From an uncultured Lachnospiraceae bacterium (lineage in GTDB: Bacteria > Bacillota > Clostridia > Lachnospirales > Lachnospiraceae), in NCBI GenBank assembly GCA_900315735.1, contig ONAD01000005.1, positions 1 through 64,000 on the forward strand: a DNA stretch of 64,000 bases, in the 5' to 3' direction. The translations under genes and the position numbers were made by a program. Positions 26,171 through 34,697 of this stretch are shown here, in pieces. Below the pieces are notes generated by a model that was not told where the DNA came from, did no database searches, and saw nothing but the letters and a program-made list of their open reading frames with translations. Each line of letters opens with the position of its first letter. The stretch's first letter is position 1.

Positions 26171-27553
26171 GTGTTTCATATTATAGATGAACATTTTTTT
26201 ATGCCATTGGCATCTCCAAATAAGGTGGTATATTGGGAATGTATTTGTAAGTTGTTTTCCGTCATGGATCATCAGCTTTCTTTTGGTGTGGAAAGAGATG
26301 TTCTGGTAGAAGAGTTACAATACTATTTTGAAGCATCACAGGCAACAGATATTGTAGGGGAAGATGTGGAAGGAAAATCTGCAAGGGACAAAGCAAACTG
26401 GATGATTCGAAAACTGGAAAATTATGGATGGATTGACATTGAAACAGATAAAAGCTATGTACAAAGAGTTAATTTTAAGGAATATGCAGTCAAGGTAATA
26501 AGGACGCTCCTTGAGATTGCGGAAGGGAAACAGATTGAATATCAAGGATATATTTATACGATATACAGCCTGGTACGGGGAACGACAGACAATCCGGGTA
26601 TTGTCCTTTTATCAATAGTTGAAAATACAGATATGCTGATTACCGGTTTGAAAAACCTAAGTTCCAGCATTAAACATTACATAGATGAATTGACCAAATA
26701 TAAAACACCGGCTGAGATTATGAGTGTTCTTTTCAATGATTATATTGAGAATATCGTGGACAAGGCTTATCATCGGTTACTTACCTCGGATAATGTTTCA
26801 AAATTTCGTCCGGAGATTATAGAAAGATTGGAGAGTAAAAGCCGGAGTAAGTCTTATGTGGATAAAGCGAGCGAAGAACTGGCGGGCATTCGGGAAATTT
26901 CGAAGGATGAGGCAGAGGAACTGGTCTACCACTATATTCATCAGGTAATAGATGCCTTTCAGAATATGGATGAGATTCTGTCAGAGATTAATCGCAAGAA
27001 TACGCAGTATCAAAGAGCAGCAATCAACCGGGCAAAGTTCTATTTGATAGGAGGGGAAGATGTCAGAGGACAGATTAAGGAAATCTTATCGGGGATGAAT
27101 GAAAAAATCAACCGGGAAGAAATGGATTTGAGCGGAATTTATCGAATTGAATTTATGGATGAATTAATCCGGATTTACAGTTCTGCTGTATTGGATGAAA
27201 AGTCTCTATATACGCCGATTGAGGGAAAAAAAGCATTTGAACCCGAAATGCTTTTGGATACGGAACCGGATCAGGAATTTCGGGATGAAAAAATGAGACG
27301 GATGCTGGAAAAACTGGCAAGAGTTATAAATCCGGAAAAGGTAAATCATTATGTAGAAAAACACCTTGGTGACAGACGGGAAATGTTGGCCTCAGAGCTT
27401 CCACTGGAAAATACAGATGATTTTGTCAAGATGATCTATATCAGACTTTATGGGCAAAGAAAAAATATGAGGTATACGATTGCCGTAAAAGATATGATAA
27501 AAAAAGATGGCTATCGTTTTAATGATTTTACGATACATAGGAAGGAGCATTGA
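26171..27553 (+). CDS. jetA: Wadjet protein JetA
   Basis: JetA is the kleisin-like (MukF-like) subunit of Wadjet, a condensin-related complex that recognises and cuts small circular DNA such as plasmids. The 460-residue product starts MFHIIDEHFFMPLASPNKVVY, with an N-terminal winged-helix part (up to about 110) and long helices after it, which fits JetA. The start is GTG 26171 with AAGGAGAC upstream; an overlapping ATG is out of frame. It is first in a four-gene operon whose stop overlaps the ribosome site of jetB. Assignment rests on gene order and partners as well as sequence. Confidence 0.88.
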   Translation: MFHIIDEHFFMPLASPNKVVYWECICKLFSVMDHQLSFGVERDVLVEELQYYFEASQATDIVGEDVEGKSARDKANWMIRKLENYGWIDIETDKSYVQRVNFKEYAVKVIRTLLEIAEGKQIEYQGYIYTIYSLVRGTTDNPGIVLLSIVENTDMLITGLKNLSSSIKHYIDELTKYKTPAEIMSVLFNDYIENIVDKAYHRLLTSDNVSKFRPEIIERLESKSRSKSYVDKASEELAGIREISKDEAEELVYHYIHQVIDAFQNMDEILSEINRKNTQYQRAAINRAKFYLIGGEDVRGQIKEILSGMNEKINREEMDLSGIYRIEFMDELIRIYSSAVLDEKSLYTPIEGKKAFEPEMLLDTEPDQEFRDEKMRRMLEKLARVINPEKVNHYVEKHLGDRREMLASELPLENTDDFVKMIYIRLYGQRKNMRYTIAVKDMIKKDGYRFNDFTIHRKEH

Positions 27554-27558
27554 TAGGA

Positions 27559-28173
27559 ATGGATATTCTGGACGGAATGCTACAACGGGATAAAGACGAT
27601 TTTTCAAGAATCTGCAATCGACTGCTTAGCTCTTGCTTTCTTTGTAAGAGAAATGAAACAAATAAGTCGGATTACTATTTTGTGATGAAATATAAAGAAA
27701 AGTTTTCTGAATGTTTTGCTCTCTTGGGATATCGTCTGGAAATAAATGAGGAATATGGGGTCATTCAATTGACAAATCCGCAGAATTATAATCGCTATAA
27801 TATGAAGCTGTTCGAATCTGTTCTCCTATTAATTCTTCGGATCCTTTATGATGAAAAAAGAAGAGAGCTCTCTGTTTCGGATGAAGTAATTGTAAATGTG
27901 GGAGATGTTCATGAAAAATTTTTAAGTCTGAAAATCAGGGATAAGATGATTGATAAAACAACTTTTCGTAATGCAATTAGCACATTGAAAAGATTTCAGA
28001 TTATTGAAATGCTTGATACCAATCTGACAGATGAAGAAGCACGCATCATTATCTTTGATGCAATTCTGATGGCTGTTCGAGTGGAAGATATAAAAGTTGC
28101 TTATGAGAAATTGGAGATTTACAGAAAAGGAGGAAAAAGTAGTGAAGAAGCTGATGAGAGTGAAGCTGATTAA
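27559..28173 (+). CDS. jetB: Wadjet protein JetB
   Basis: JetB (DUF4194, MukE-like) binds the kleisin and bridges the SMC heads. The 204-residue protein is made of two winged-helix-like parts (DDFSRICNRLLSSCFL; YDEKRRELSVSDEVIVNVGDVHEKF). ATG 27559 is preferred because GAAGGAG is 11 bases upstream, while the TTG at 27550 would leave only two bases. It overlaps the start of jetC by 32 bases. Confidence 0.88.
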   Translation: MDILDGMLQRDKDDFSRICNRLLSSCFLCKRNETNKSDYYFVMKYKEKFSECFALLGYRLEINEEYGVIQLTNPQNYNRYNMKLFESVLLLILRILYDEKRRELSVSDEVIVNVGDVHEKFLSLKIRDKMIDKTTFRNAISTLKRFQIIEMLDTNLTDEEARIIIFDAILMAVRVEDIKVAYEKLEIYRKGGKSSEEADESEAD

Positions 28174-31100
28174 CTGGCATCGATTTACAAATACGACGAT
28201 AGAATTTGAAAAATCTACTTTGATATCCGGTGAAAATGGTGCAGGTAAATCTACTCTTTTAGATGCAATTCAGTTTGTGGTAATCTGTTCCACGAATTAT
28301 TTCAATAAAGCGGCACACGAAAATGGAAAGAGAAAACTGACAGGATATATTCGCTGCAAAACAGGGCGGGAAAACAGACCATATGAACGTAATGGTGAAA
28401 TCAGTGCACATATTGCGTTGGAATTCTACGAAGAAAAAAGGGATAAGTACTTTGTGGTTGGTGCAGTGGTGGATTCTGCTTCTGAAGGACAGGAAAAAAC
28501 GGCAAGATATCTGATGGATGGTATTCGCCTCGAGGATTCTCTATTCTTTCAAGGAAAGACACCGAAGTCAATTAATCAGTTCAGAACAACGAATGCTAAG
28601 AAGATTAAGCAATGGTGTACGACGGACAAAGAGGCCAGGTCTATGATCAAAAACAGGTTTGGACGAATTGAGGATAAGTTTTTCAGACTGATTCCCAAAG
28701 CTCTGGCTTTCAGACCAATCGACGATATCAAAGATTTTGTTTATTCATATGTATTAGATGAGAAAGAAGTGAATATTGATGTGTTGCGTGAAAATGTACG
28801 TACATATCAGGATTTGCAACGCACATTGGAGAATATGAAAATCCGCATTGGCAGATTGGAAAAAATAGGTACAATGCATGATCAGGCAGTGGATGGTTTG
28901 CAAAAGGACAGACAGTACGAATATTACCTTGCCAGGGTGGAAGCTGATCTGATTGGTGAAGATATAAATAGGATGCAATTAGAAATACAGTCTGATACTT
29001 TCAGACTGGAGGAACAAAATAAGCAGATTAGCCTGGTGAGAGCAGAACAGGCAGAGAAGCAGCAGATTAGAGACGATTTGCGGGCTGAGCTTGCAACGGA
29101 TAAGGATTTTCTGGCAAAGGATGAACAGGAGAAAAAGCTGCGTTTATTGGAAGGTAAAAAGGAAGAAATGCTGGAAGAACGCAAACTACTCCAGAAAAGT
29201 ATAGATATGGCGAAGGGGCAGTTGAAGAAACTGTTGGAGGTCAAAGATGTAGATAACTCTGTAAAAATTTATTACGAATATCTTTGCAAGAAAGATAAAG
29301 ATATTAATCTGGCAGATATGAAAGATACGCTTTTGTATGTGATTACATATAAAAATGAAATGCGAGATAAGATATTCAAAAAGCGGGCTGAAGCATCTGC
29401 TGAAGAAGCAAGGGTCAGCAGCGAAAAGCAGGAGCTGGACAGAAAAATAGAACAATTAATGAAGAAAAAGTTATCCTATGCAGAAGATGTGGAACGTGTC
29501 AGAACGGCTATAAAAGAAGAATTTCAGCGTATTGGCAGAACACCGGAACCGCGTATTTTATGTGAGATGTTGGAAATCACGGATGATTCTTGGAGAAACG
29601 CAGTAGAGGGTTATTTGAATACACAGAGATTCTATATTTTGGTGGAACCGGAGAATTTTGACATTGCACTGGGAATATATGACAGACTTCGAAAAGAGAA
29701 AAAGGCATATGGGGTTGGACTCATTAATACACAGAATCTGGATCAGTATGATACAGCACCGGAGGGTTCGCTGGCTACAGTTGTAACTTCAAAAAATAAA
29801 TATGCAAAGCGTTATATTAATATGATCTTGGGAAAAGTGCACATGTGCACACATTACCGGGATTTGAAAAACTATAAAACCTCAATTACAAAAGAGTGTA
29901 TGAAATATCAGAACAATGTTGCCAGCGCCATAAAGCCGGCCATTTTTGAAACACCATATATTGGTCAGAATGCACTGAAAGTGCAGTTAGAACAGGCCAA
30001 AGAAAAAAGGGAAGAGATCAAGAAACAATTGGATCAGCTTCATGAAAAATTGGAACAGTTAGAATTTGTTCTGAAACCTTTGGAAACAGAGCATGATACA
30101 GATATAAAATACAGATTAGACGTCATTGGTGATTTACGTCATGTTGAACTGGAAATCAATAAATGCAAAGAAAATATTGCTACCTTGGAGAAGAACTCCA
30201 ATATGATTATGAAACAAATACAGCTGTCAACATTAGAGAAAATACTGGGAGAGTTGACTGTTAAATTGGATTCTTTAAACAGAGCAGCAGGCAAAACGGA
30301 AGAAAGAATTAGCCTGACAAAAGAGCAGGTAGCAAATGGGCAGATAAAGCATACTGAAAAATCAGTTATTTACGAGGAACTGGGAACGAAAGCCGAGAAT
30401 GCTCTGCCCGTTTGGAAGCAGGAATATGAGAAGCAGACGGAGGATAAGTCCTTCTCAGAGTTTCAGGTTAATTACTTAAGACGAAGGAAAGCGAACCAGA
30501 CAATTGTGGATAAGGCAATCGACGCCATGAAGGAAGCCATGGGCGAATATAAAACAGCCCATGATTTTGGAGCACCGGCCACGATGGAAGGTTATCCGGA
30601 TTTTGAAACAGAATATTTGAAGCTTAAGAATTCAGAACTTCTTCAGTATGAAGGAAAAGTAGATGCTGCCAGACAGGCAGCAGAAGAAGAGTTTAGAGAA
30701 CAGTTCCTGTCCAAATTGCAGGAAAACATGAAGATGGCGCAGGCTGAGTTCAAAGAATTGAATAAGGCACTTGATGATATTGTGTTTAGCAATGAAAAGT
30801 ATGAGTTTCTATATATGCCAAGTAAAAGGTATAGACAGTATTATGAAATGATCATGGACGATTTTAATGCTATGCAAGGCGAATCTATTTTTAGCGGTTT
30901 GTTCCATGAGAATCATAAAGCGGTGATAGAAGAATTGTTTGAACGTCTTGCATTGGATAATGACAATAATGCGAAAGCATTGGATGAATTTACAGATTAT
31001 CGAACCTATATGGATTATGATATCCGCATCATTCATAGTGATGGTAATTATTCTCTGTATTCCAAGGTGTGTGAGGAAAAGAGCGGTGGTGAGACGCAGA

Positions 31101-31384
31101 CACCATTTTATGTGACGGTAGCAGCATCTTTTGTTCAGCTTTATAAAAATAATATCGGTGGAGAAGCAATAGGTCTTGTGCTTTTTGATGAGGCTTTTAA
31201 CAACATGGATGACGAAAGAATCGGTGGCGTTTTGGAATTCCTAAGAAGACTGCCATTACAGATTTTGATTGCAGCTCCCCCTGATAAAATACAGTATATC
31301 AGTCCGTTCGTTGAAGAAACGTTATTGGTAATGACGGATGAAAAGGTAAGCTTTGTAGAGAGGTATATCAATGGTGCAGTATGA
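28142..31384 (+). CDS. jetC: Wadjet SMC-like ATPase JetC
   Basis: JetC is the SMC/MukB-like motor that extrudes DNA loops. The 1080-residue product has Walker A SGENGAGKST (about residues 29-38), two long coiled-coil arms (about 260-480 and 620-800) around a central hinge region, an ABC signature KSGGETQ and Walker B GLVLFDEAFNNMD near the C-terminus. GTG 28142 is taken as start because AAGGAGG lies eight bases before it; upstream in-frame codons lie inside jetB. It overlaps jetD by 14 bases. Confidence 0.92.
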   Translation: MKKLMRVKLINWHRFTNTTIEFEKSTLISGENGAGKSTLLDAIQFVVICSTNYFNKAAHENGKRKLTGYIRCKTGRENRPYERNGEISAHIALEFYEEKRDKYFVVGAVVDSASEGQEKTARYLMDGIRLEDSLFFQGKTPKSINQFRTTNAKKIKQWCTTDKEARSMIKNRFGRIEDKFFRLIPKALAFRPIDDIKDFVYSYVLDEKEVNIDVLRENVRTYQDLQRTLENMKIRIGRLEKIGTMHDQAVDGLQKDRQYEYYLARVEADLIGEDINRMQLEIQSDTFRLEEQNKQISLVRAEQAEKQQIRDDLRAELATDKDFLAKDEQEKKLRLLEGKKEEMLEERKLLQKSIDMAKGQLKKLLEVKDVDNSVKIYYEYLCKKDKDINLADMKDTLLYVITYKNEMRDKIFKKRAEASAEEARVSSEKQELDRKIEQLMKKKLSYAEDVERVRTAIKEEFQRIGRTPEPRILCEMLEITDDSWRNAVEGYLNTQRFYILVEPENFDIALGIYDRLRKEKKAYGVGLINTQNLDQYDTAPEGSLATVVTSKNKYAKRYINMILGKVHMCTHYRDLKNYKTSITKECMKYQNNVASAIKPAIFETPYIGQNALKVQLEQAKEKREEIKKQLDQLHEKLEQLEFVLKPLETEHDTDIKYRLDVIGDLRHVELEINKCKENIATLEKNSNMIMKQIQLSTLEKILGELTVKLDSLNRAAGKTEERISLTKEQVANGQIKHTEKSVIYEELGTKAENALPVWKQEYEKQTEDKSFSEFQVNYLRRRKANQTIVDKAIDAMKEAMGEYKTAHDFGAPATMEGYPDFETEYLKLKNSELLQYEGKVDAARQAAEEEFREQFLSKLQENMKMAQAEFKELNKALDDIVFSNEKYEFLYMPSKRYRQYYEMIMDDFNAMQGESIFSGLFHENHKAVIEELFERLALDNDNNAKALDEFTDYRTYMDYDIRIIHSDGNYSLYSKVCEEKSGGETQTPFYVTVAASFVQLYKNNIGGEAIGLVLFDEAFNNMDDERIGGVLEFLRRLPLQILIAAPPDKIQYISPFVEETLLVMTDEKVSFVERYINGAV

Positions 31385-32570
31385 TCGCAAGGTAATAAAT
31401 CATCTGTTGGATACATATGAGAATAGTTTGTTATCTACAGGGGAGAATAAGCGGATGATACAGATTGAGTTCCGTTTTACGAAAACATCGATCCCATCCT
31501 ATTTTGATGAGAGTTCAAACGAATATGAAAGCATTCACGTTTTGATGAAACTATTGGAAAGCAAAAAGCTAATCCGTATTATTTGGAAGGATAACAAGCA
31601 GGATTATCTGGTTCAGAAAGTCAGACTGATGACAGAGCACATAGAAGAGGCTTATCAATATGTTGGACGCAAGCCGAAGAGGGGATTAGAAGAAACAAAT
31701 ATCACTTTACTTCAGAAATATCTGGATGTGGAAGCACCTATTACAGTGGATTTTGTCAGGTGTCTTCTGGAACGATTGCAAAATCATCAGTCAGTCAAAG
31801 AATATATTGCATTAGAAAATATGAAGGAAACGGAGAAGTTTCTTCGGGCATGTGTATTGGTAGAACAAAATAGGAAACCTTGCTATATCCGGGAATTCTC
31901 TATCATGCATTTTCAGGATTCTAAGTATTTTGAGCAGATAAAAAGCCGTATTGCTAAAGTATTCCGGCAATTTTCTGGGGAATATGCGGAAATGGACACC
32001 ATGGAATTGCTGGCAGAATATGGTATTTATAGAACCCCAAATTATGTGTATTTTAAGGGGGATGCAAGGATATCAATTGGTGAGGAAATAGTAGATTTAT
32101 CCCTGTTAAAGCAGGGAATCGGTATTTCCGGAGAAGATCTTGCAGGTATTCAGTTTTCTGATCTAAGCAGAATAAAGAAAGTAATCACAATAGAAAATCT
32201 TACTTCTTTTTTTAGATATTGGGAGAAGGATAGCCTTTTCATATACCTTGGCGGATATCATAACAGCATTCGAAGAACCTTGCTAAAAATGGTTTATGAG
32301 ACAATTCCGGATGCAAAGTATTTTCATTTTGGAGATATCGATGCGGGAGGATTTTCCATTCTTCAGGATTTGAGGAAAAAGACCGGTATTCCATTTATGA
32401 GTTATCATATGGATTTGGATACATTAAAGCAATATAGGCAATATGGAAAGTGTCTGACTGAGACAGATCGAAAGAGATTGGAGAAAATAGGAGAAAAGAA
32501 GGAATTTGGCGAGGTAATTGGATTTATGCTGAAGGAAAACATAAAGCTGGAGCAGGAATGCATTATTTAG
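31371..32570 (+). CDS. jetD: Wadjet nuclease JetD
   Basis: JetD is the topoisomerase VI-like subunit that cleaves the trapped circle. The 399-residue protein has the N-terminal DUF3322-like region and a C-terminal Toprim-type (DUF2220) domain with the conserved glutamate in ITIENLTSFF and the DxD of FGDIDAGGF. GAGAGG precedes the ATG by seven bases. With jetA, B and C it completes a Wadjet system in the usual order. Confidence 0.9.
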   Translation: MVQYDRKVINHLLDTYENSLLSTGENKRMIQIEFRFTKTSIPSYFDESSNEYESIHVLMKLLESKKLIRIIWKDNKQDYLVQKVRLMTEHIEEAYQYVGRKPKRGLEETNITLLQKYLDVEAPITVDFVRCLLERLQNHQSVKEYIALENMKETEKFLRACVLVEQNRKPCYIREFSIMHFQDSKYFEQIKSRIAKVFRQFSGEYAEMDTMELLAEYGIYRTPNYVYFKGDARISIGEEIVDLSLLKQGIGISGEDLAGIQFSDLSRIKKVITIENLTSFFRYWEKDSLFIYLGGYHNSIRRTLLKMVYETIPDAKYFHFGDIDAGGFSILQDLRKKTGIPFMSYHMDLDTLKQYRQYGKCLTETDRKRLEKIGEKKEFGEVIGFMLKENIKLEQECII

Positions 32571-32634
32571 GGGTGGCTATAACCTATGAGAATAGGACTG
32601 TACAGGTTTGTTTATATGTTGTAATAACACGTAG

Positions 32635-32683
32635 AGTTTCGTGGAAGAATATAATTGACATAGTTTTCGTCAGAGAATATAAT
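32635..32683 (+). promoter_or_regulatory. AbiE promoter with overlapping direct repeats
   Basis: TTGACA (32655-32660), 17-base spacer, TATAAT (32678-32683): a fully consensus promoter. An imperfect direct repeat, AGTTTCGTGGAAGAATATAAT (32635-32655) and its near copy (32662-32683), overlaps both promoter boxes. AbiEi antitoxins repress their own operon, and this repeat is the likely operator. Confidence 0.7.
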
Positions 32684-32738
32684 AAACTTAACAGAATAGA
32701 ATATATATATCTAAACTATTAAGGAAGGAGAAAAGACG

Positions 32739-33362
32739 ATGCTATACAATTATATAAAAGAACATTACAAAGAAGCGGAGCCGATTTTCTTTTCGGATTT
32801 GGAGCGAGAGGAAATTACGAAGTCTGCCTTAAATCAGCAGTTGAAGAAACTCTGTGATAAGGGATTGTTGCAGAAGTATGATACCGGAGTATATTTTATA
32901 CCTAAGAAGTCTCTGCTAAATTCTACCATTGGTCCGAATGCGGATATGGTGGCGAGATATCGTTTTATTTCCAAAGGAGATAATGTTGACGGTTTTTATG
33001 GTGGCAATTCTTTTGCAAATCAGATAGGGATTACCACACAGGTTCCCCGGGTGGTGGAGATTGTAAGTAATAATACAAATTCGTCAGACAGAGAGGTGCG
33101 GATTGGCAACAGAAGATTTTATGTAAGGAAGCCAATTGTACAAATAACAAAAGAGAATGTGTATGTGCTACAGATGTTGGAGCTATTGAAAAATCTTGAT
33201 GCATATTTAGATTATACTTATGATGAGGCACGGGAGAAATTTGCTGAGTATATCGCTATTCACGGAATCAAACGAAGTGATGTGGATTTGTACATCAGAA
33301 AATACCCGCTGGCGACATTTAAATTTTATTATGAATTGGGGTTAGATCATGTACTTGCATAA
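32739..33362 (+). CDS. abiEi: AbiEi-type antitoxin/transcription repressor
   Basis: A 207-residue protein with an N-terminal winged helix (SDLEREEITKSALNQQLKKLCDKGLLQKYDTGVYFIP, about 19-55) and a C-terminal antitoxin region (DUF6088/AbiEi_4-like). It counters AbiEii and represses the operon. AAGGAAGGAG lies before the ATG. It overlaps the toxin gene by 14 bases, the standard arrangement of type IV AbiE systems. Confidence 0.85.
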   Translation: MLYNYIKEHYKEAEPIFFSDLEREEITKSALNQQLKKLCDKGLLQKYDTGVYFIPKKSLLNSTIGPNADMVARYRFISKGDNVDGFYGGNSFANQIGITTQVPRVVEIVSNNTNSSDREVRIGNRRFYVRKPIVQITKENVYVLQMLELLKNLDAYLDYTYDEAREKFAEYIAIHGIKRSDVDLYIRKYPLATFKFYYELGLDHVLA

Positions 33363-34266
33363 AGAAAATAGAGAATTATTTCGTGATGCAATCTTGTTGG
33401 CTTCACAGAAACTGGAAGTCAGTGAAGATATCGTTGAGAAAGATTATTATGTTACTTTGATTTTGAAGAAGCTTTCTACGATTGAATATCCGGTTGTGTT
33501 TAAGGGCGGGACATCTCTTTCCAAAGCATTTCATGTAATTGACCGATTCTCTGAGGATATCGACATTACATTTACAGAGCATCTGGGTGAAGCTAGAAGA
33601 AAGAAACTAAAATATAACATATTGAAGCCGATTGCGGATGAGTTAGGGCTTGTGATTCATAACTTCGACTCTATTGAAAGTGATAAAAATCTGAATCATT
33701 ATGATTTTTATTATGAGTCAGTGGTAGGGGATAGAGTTATCAATCCAATTCCGCCTTATGTCAAGTTGGAAACATCCTTGATGTCCTATGCATTTCCTAC
33801 AGAAGAAAAGGAGCTGGGAAATTATATATTGGATGCTCTCGGAACTGAAGAAGAGGAGTTTATTACAACATATGATTTGAGGACATTCCCTATGCGCGTT
33901 CAGTCATTGAACCGTACCCTGATTGATAAAGTTTTTGCTGTATGCGATTACTACCTGCAGGGCAAGGCACACAGAAATGCAAGACATTTGTATGATATTT
34001 ATAAGCTGACAGAGCATGTGGAGATTGACGATGATTTCTTGAAGCTTGTAAAAGAAGTACGTGCCCACAGAATTGCTATGGGAAGCGAAATTGCTCCGGC
34101 AGCGCCTCTGGATGTCGATATTTTAGAGTTAGTCCGGAAAGTTTGTGATGAAGATTTTTACAAGGAAGATTATCGGGAGACCACACTCAAATTGATTTCG
34201 GATTCTTTAGAGTATGAGATGCTGAAGAAGCATTATAGGGAATTGGTGGAGAAAGTATTTGAGTAA
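33349..34266 (+). CDS. abiEii: AbiEii-type nucleotidyltransferase toxin
   Basis: A 305-residue toxin with the nucleotidyltransferase signature FKGGTSLSKAF (about residues 47-57) followed by the catalytic DxD in SEDIDITF. Members of this family block growth, some by adding nucleotides to tRNA ends, and act in abortive infection. As the last gene before att copy 3 it may also stabilise element 2 by killing cells that lose it. Confidence 0.87.
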   Translation: MYLHKENRELFRDAILLASQKLEVSEDIVEKDYYVTLILKKLSTIEYPVVFKGGTSLSKAFHVIDRFSEDIDITFTEHLGEARRKKLKYNILKPIADELGLVIHNFDSIESDKNLNHYDFYYESVVGDRVINPIPPYVKLETSLMSYAFPTEEKELGNYILDALGTEEEEFITTYDLRTFPMRVQSLNRTLIDKVFAVCDYYLQGKAHRNARHLYDIYKLTEHVEIDDDFLKLVKEVRAHRIAMGSEIAPAAPLDVDILELVRKVCDEDFYKEDYRETTLKLISDSLEYEMLKKHYRELVEKVFE

Positions 34267-34306
34267 ATGTACACATAGATATGTCCCGTGTGTATATTTA
34301 CTATGA

Positions 34307-34420
34307 GTATCAAACTCGTATCACAACACCCAAAATCATATAAATTTGCCGTTTACATTCATTTTCGCCCATGCTATATTATTACATAGGTGGACGGAAA
34401 AAAGCGGATTATCGTGATAC
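34307..34420 (-). repeat. Paired and single TGATAC motifs, right arm of element 2
   Basis: GTATCA at 34307-34312 and 34318-34323 is an inverted copy of the TGATAC pair seen at 12427-12445, again 11 bases apart, and CGTGATAC occurs once more at 34413-34420. These fall in the 270-base non-coding stretch between abiEii and att copy 3, which is otherwise AT-rich with one short ACGG/CCGT hairpin. Confidence 0.58.
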
Positions 34421-34536
34421 GAATCTGCAACATTTCCCTCGGAAAAAGATAAAATAATAGGTAAAATACCCATAAAATGAGTCAAAAAACGGCAAAAACC
34501 GTAACAAATAAGTTTCTAAATATGACCAAATCAGAC

Positions 34537-34596
34537 CGTGAGGGTGGACGTACTGTAGGTTCAGGACGTGTTGCTACAGTTATTGAGTAATCTTTG
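34537..34596 (+). repeat. Attachment-site copy 3 (right boundary of element 2)
   Basis: A third tuf tail, encoding [17 protein letters not shown] and stop, with no tuf sequence before the CGT codon. One residue differs (V for I). What follows is a different terminator and then normal chromosomal genes, so this is probably the original 3' end of the host tuf gene. Confidence 0.85.
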
Positions 34597-34629
34597 CTCT
34601 TGCATTGAATTGCTAAAATAAGTAAAATT

Positions 34630-34666
34630 AACCCGGAGAGTGTTCGCACTTCTCCGGGTTTTTTGC
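34630..34666 (+). terminator. Original chromosomal terminator of tuf
   Basis: AACCCGGAGA pairs with TCTCCGGGTT (34630-34639/34651-34660), an inner GTG/CAC pairs around a TTCG tetraloop, and T6 follows. It lies about 40 bases after att copy 3 and would have ended tuf before integration. Confidence 0.85.
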
Positions 34667-34697
34667 AACTTACACACAACCAACAAAGGGAGACATT

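Larger units (their letters stand above)
12236..34536. mobile_element. Element 2: defence island inserted in the 3' end of tuf
   Basis: About 22.3 kb between att copies 2 and 3. Left end: terminator, divergent XRE regulator, excisionase-like HTH and tyrosine integrase in the same order as element 1. Then a hairpin-rich non-coding stretch and defence genes: controller, UvrD helicase-nuclease, type III-like Mod and Res, GHKL ATPase, AlbA_2 protein, jetABCD and AbiE. No relaxase or secretion genes are present, so transfer would need factors in trans. Paired TGATAC motifs occur near both ends. Confidence 0.8.
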
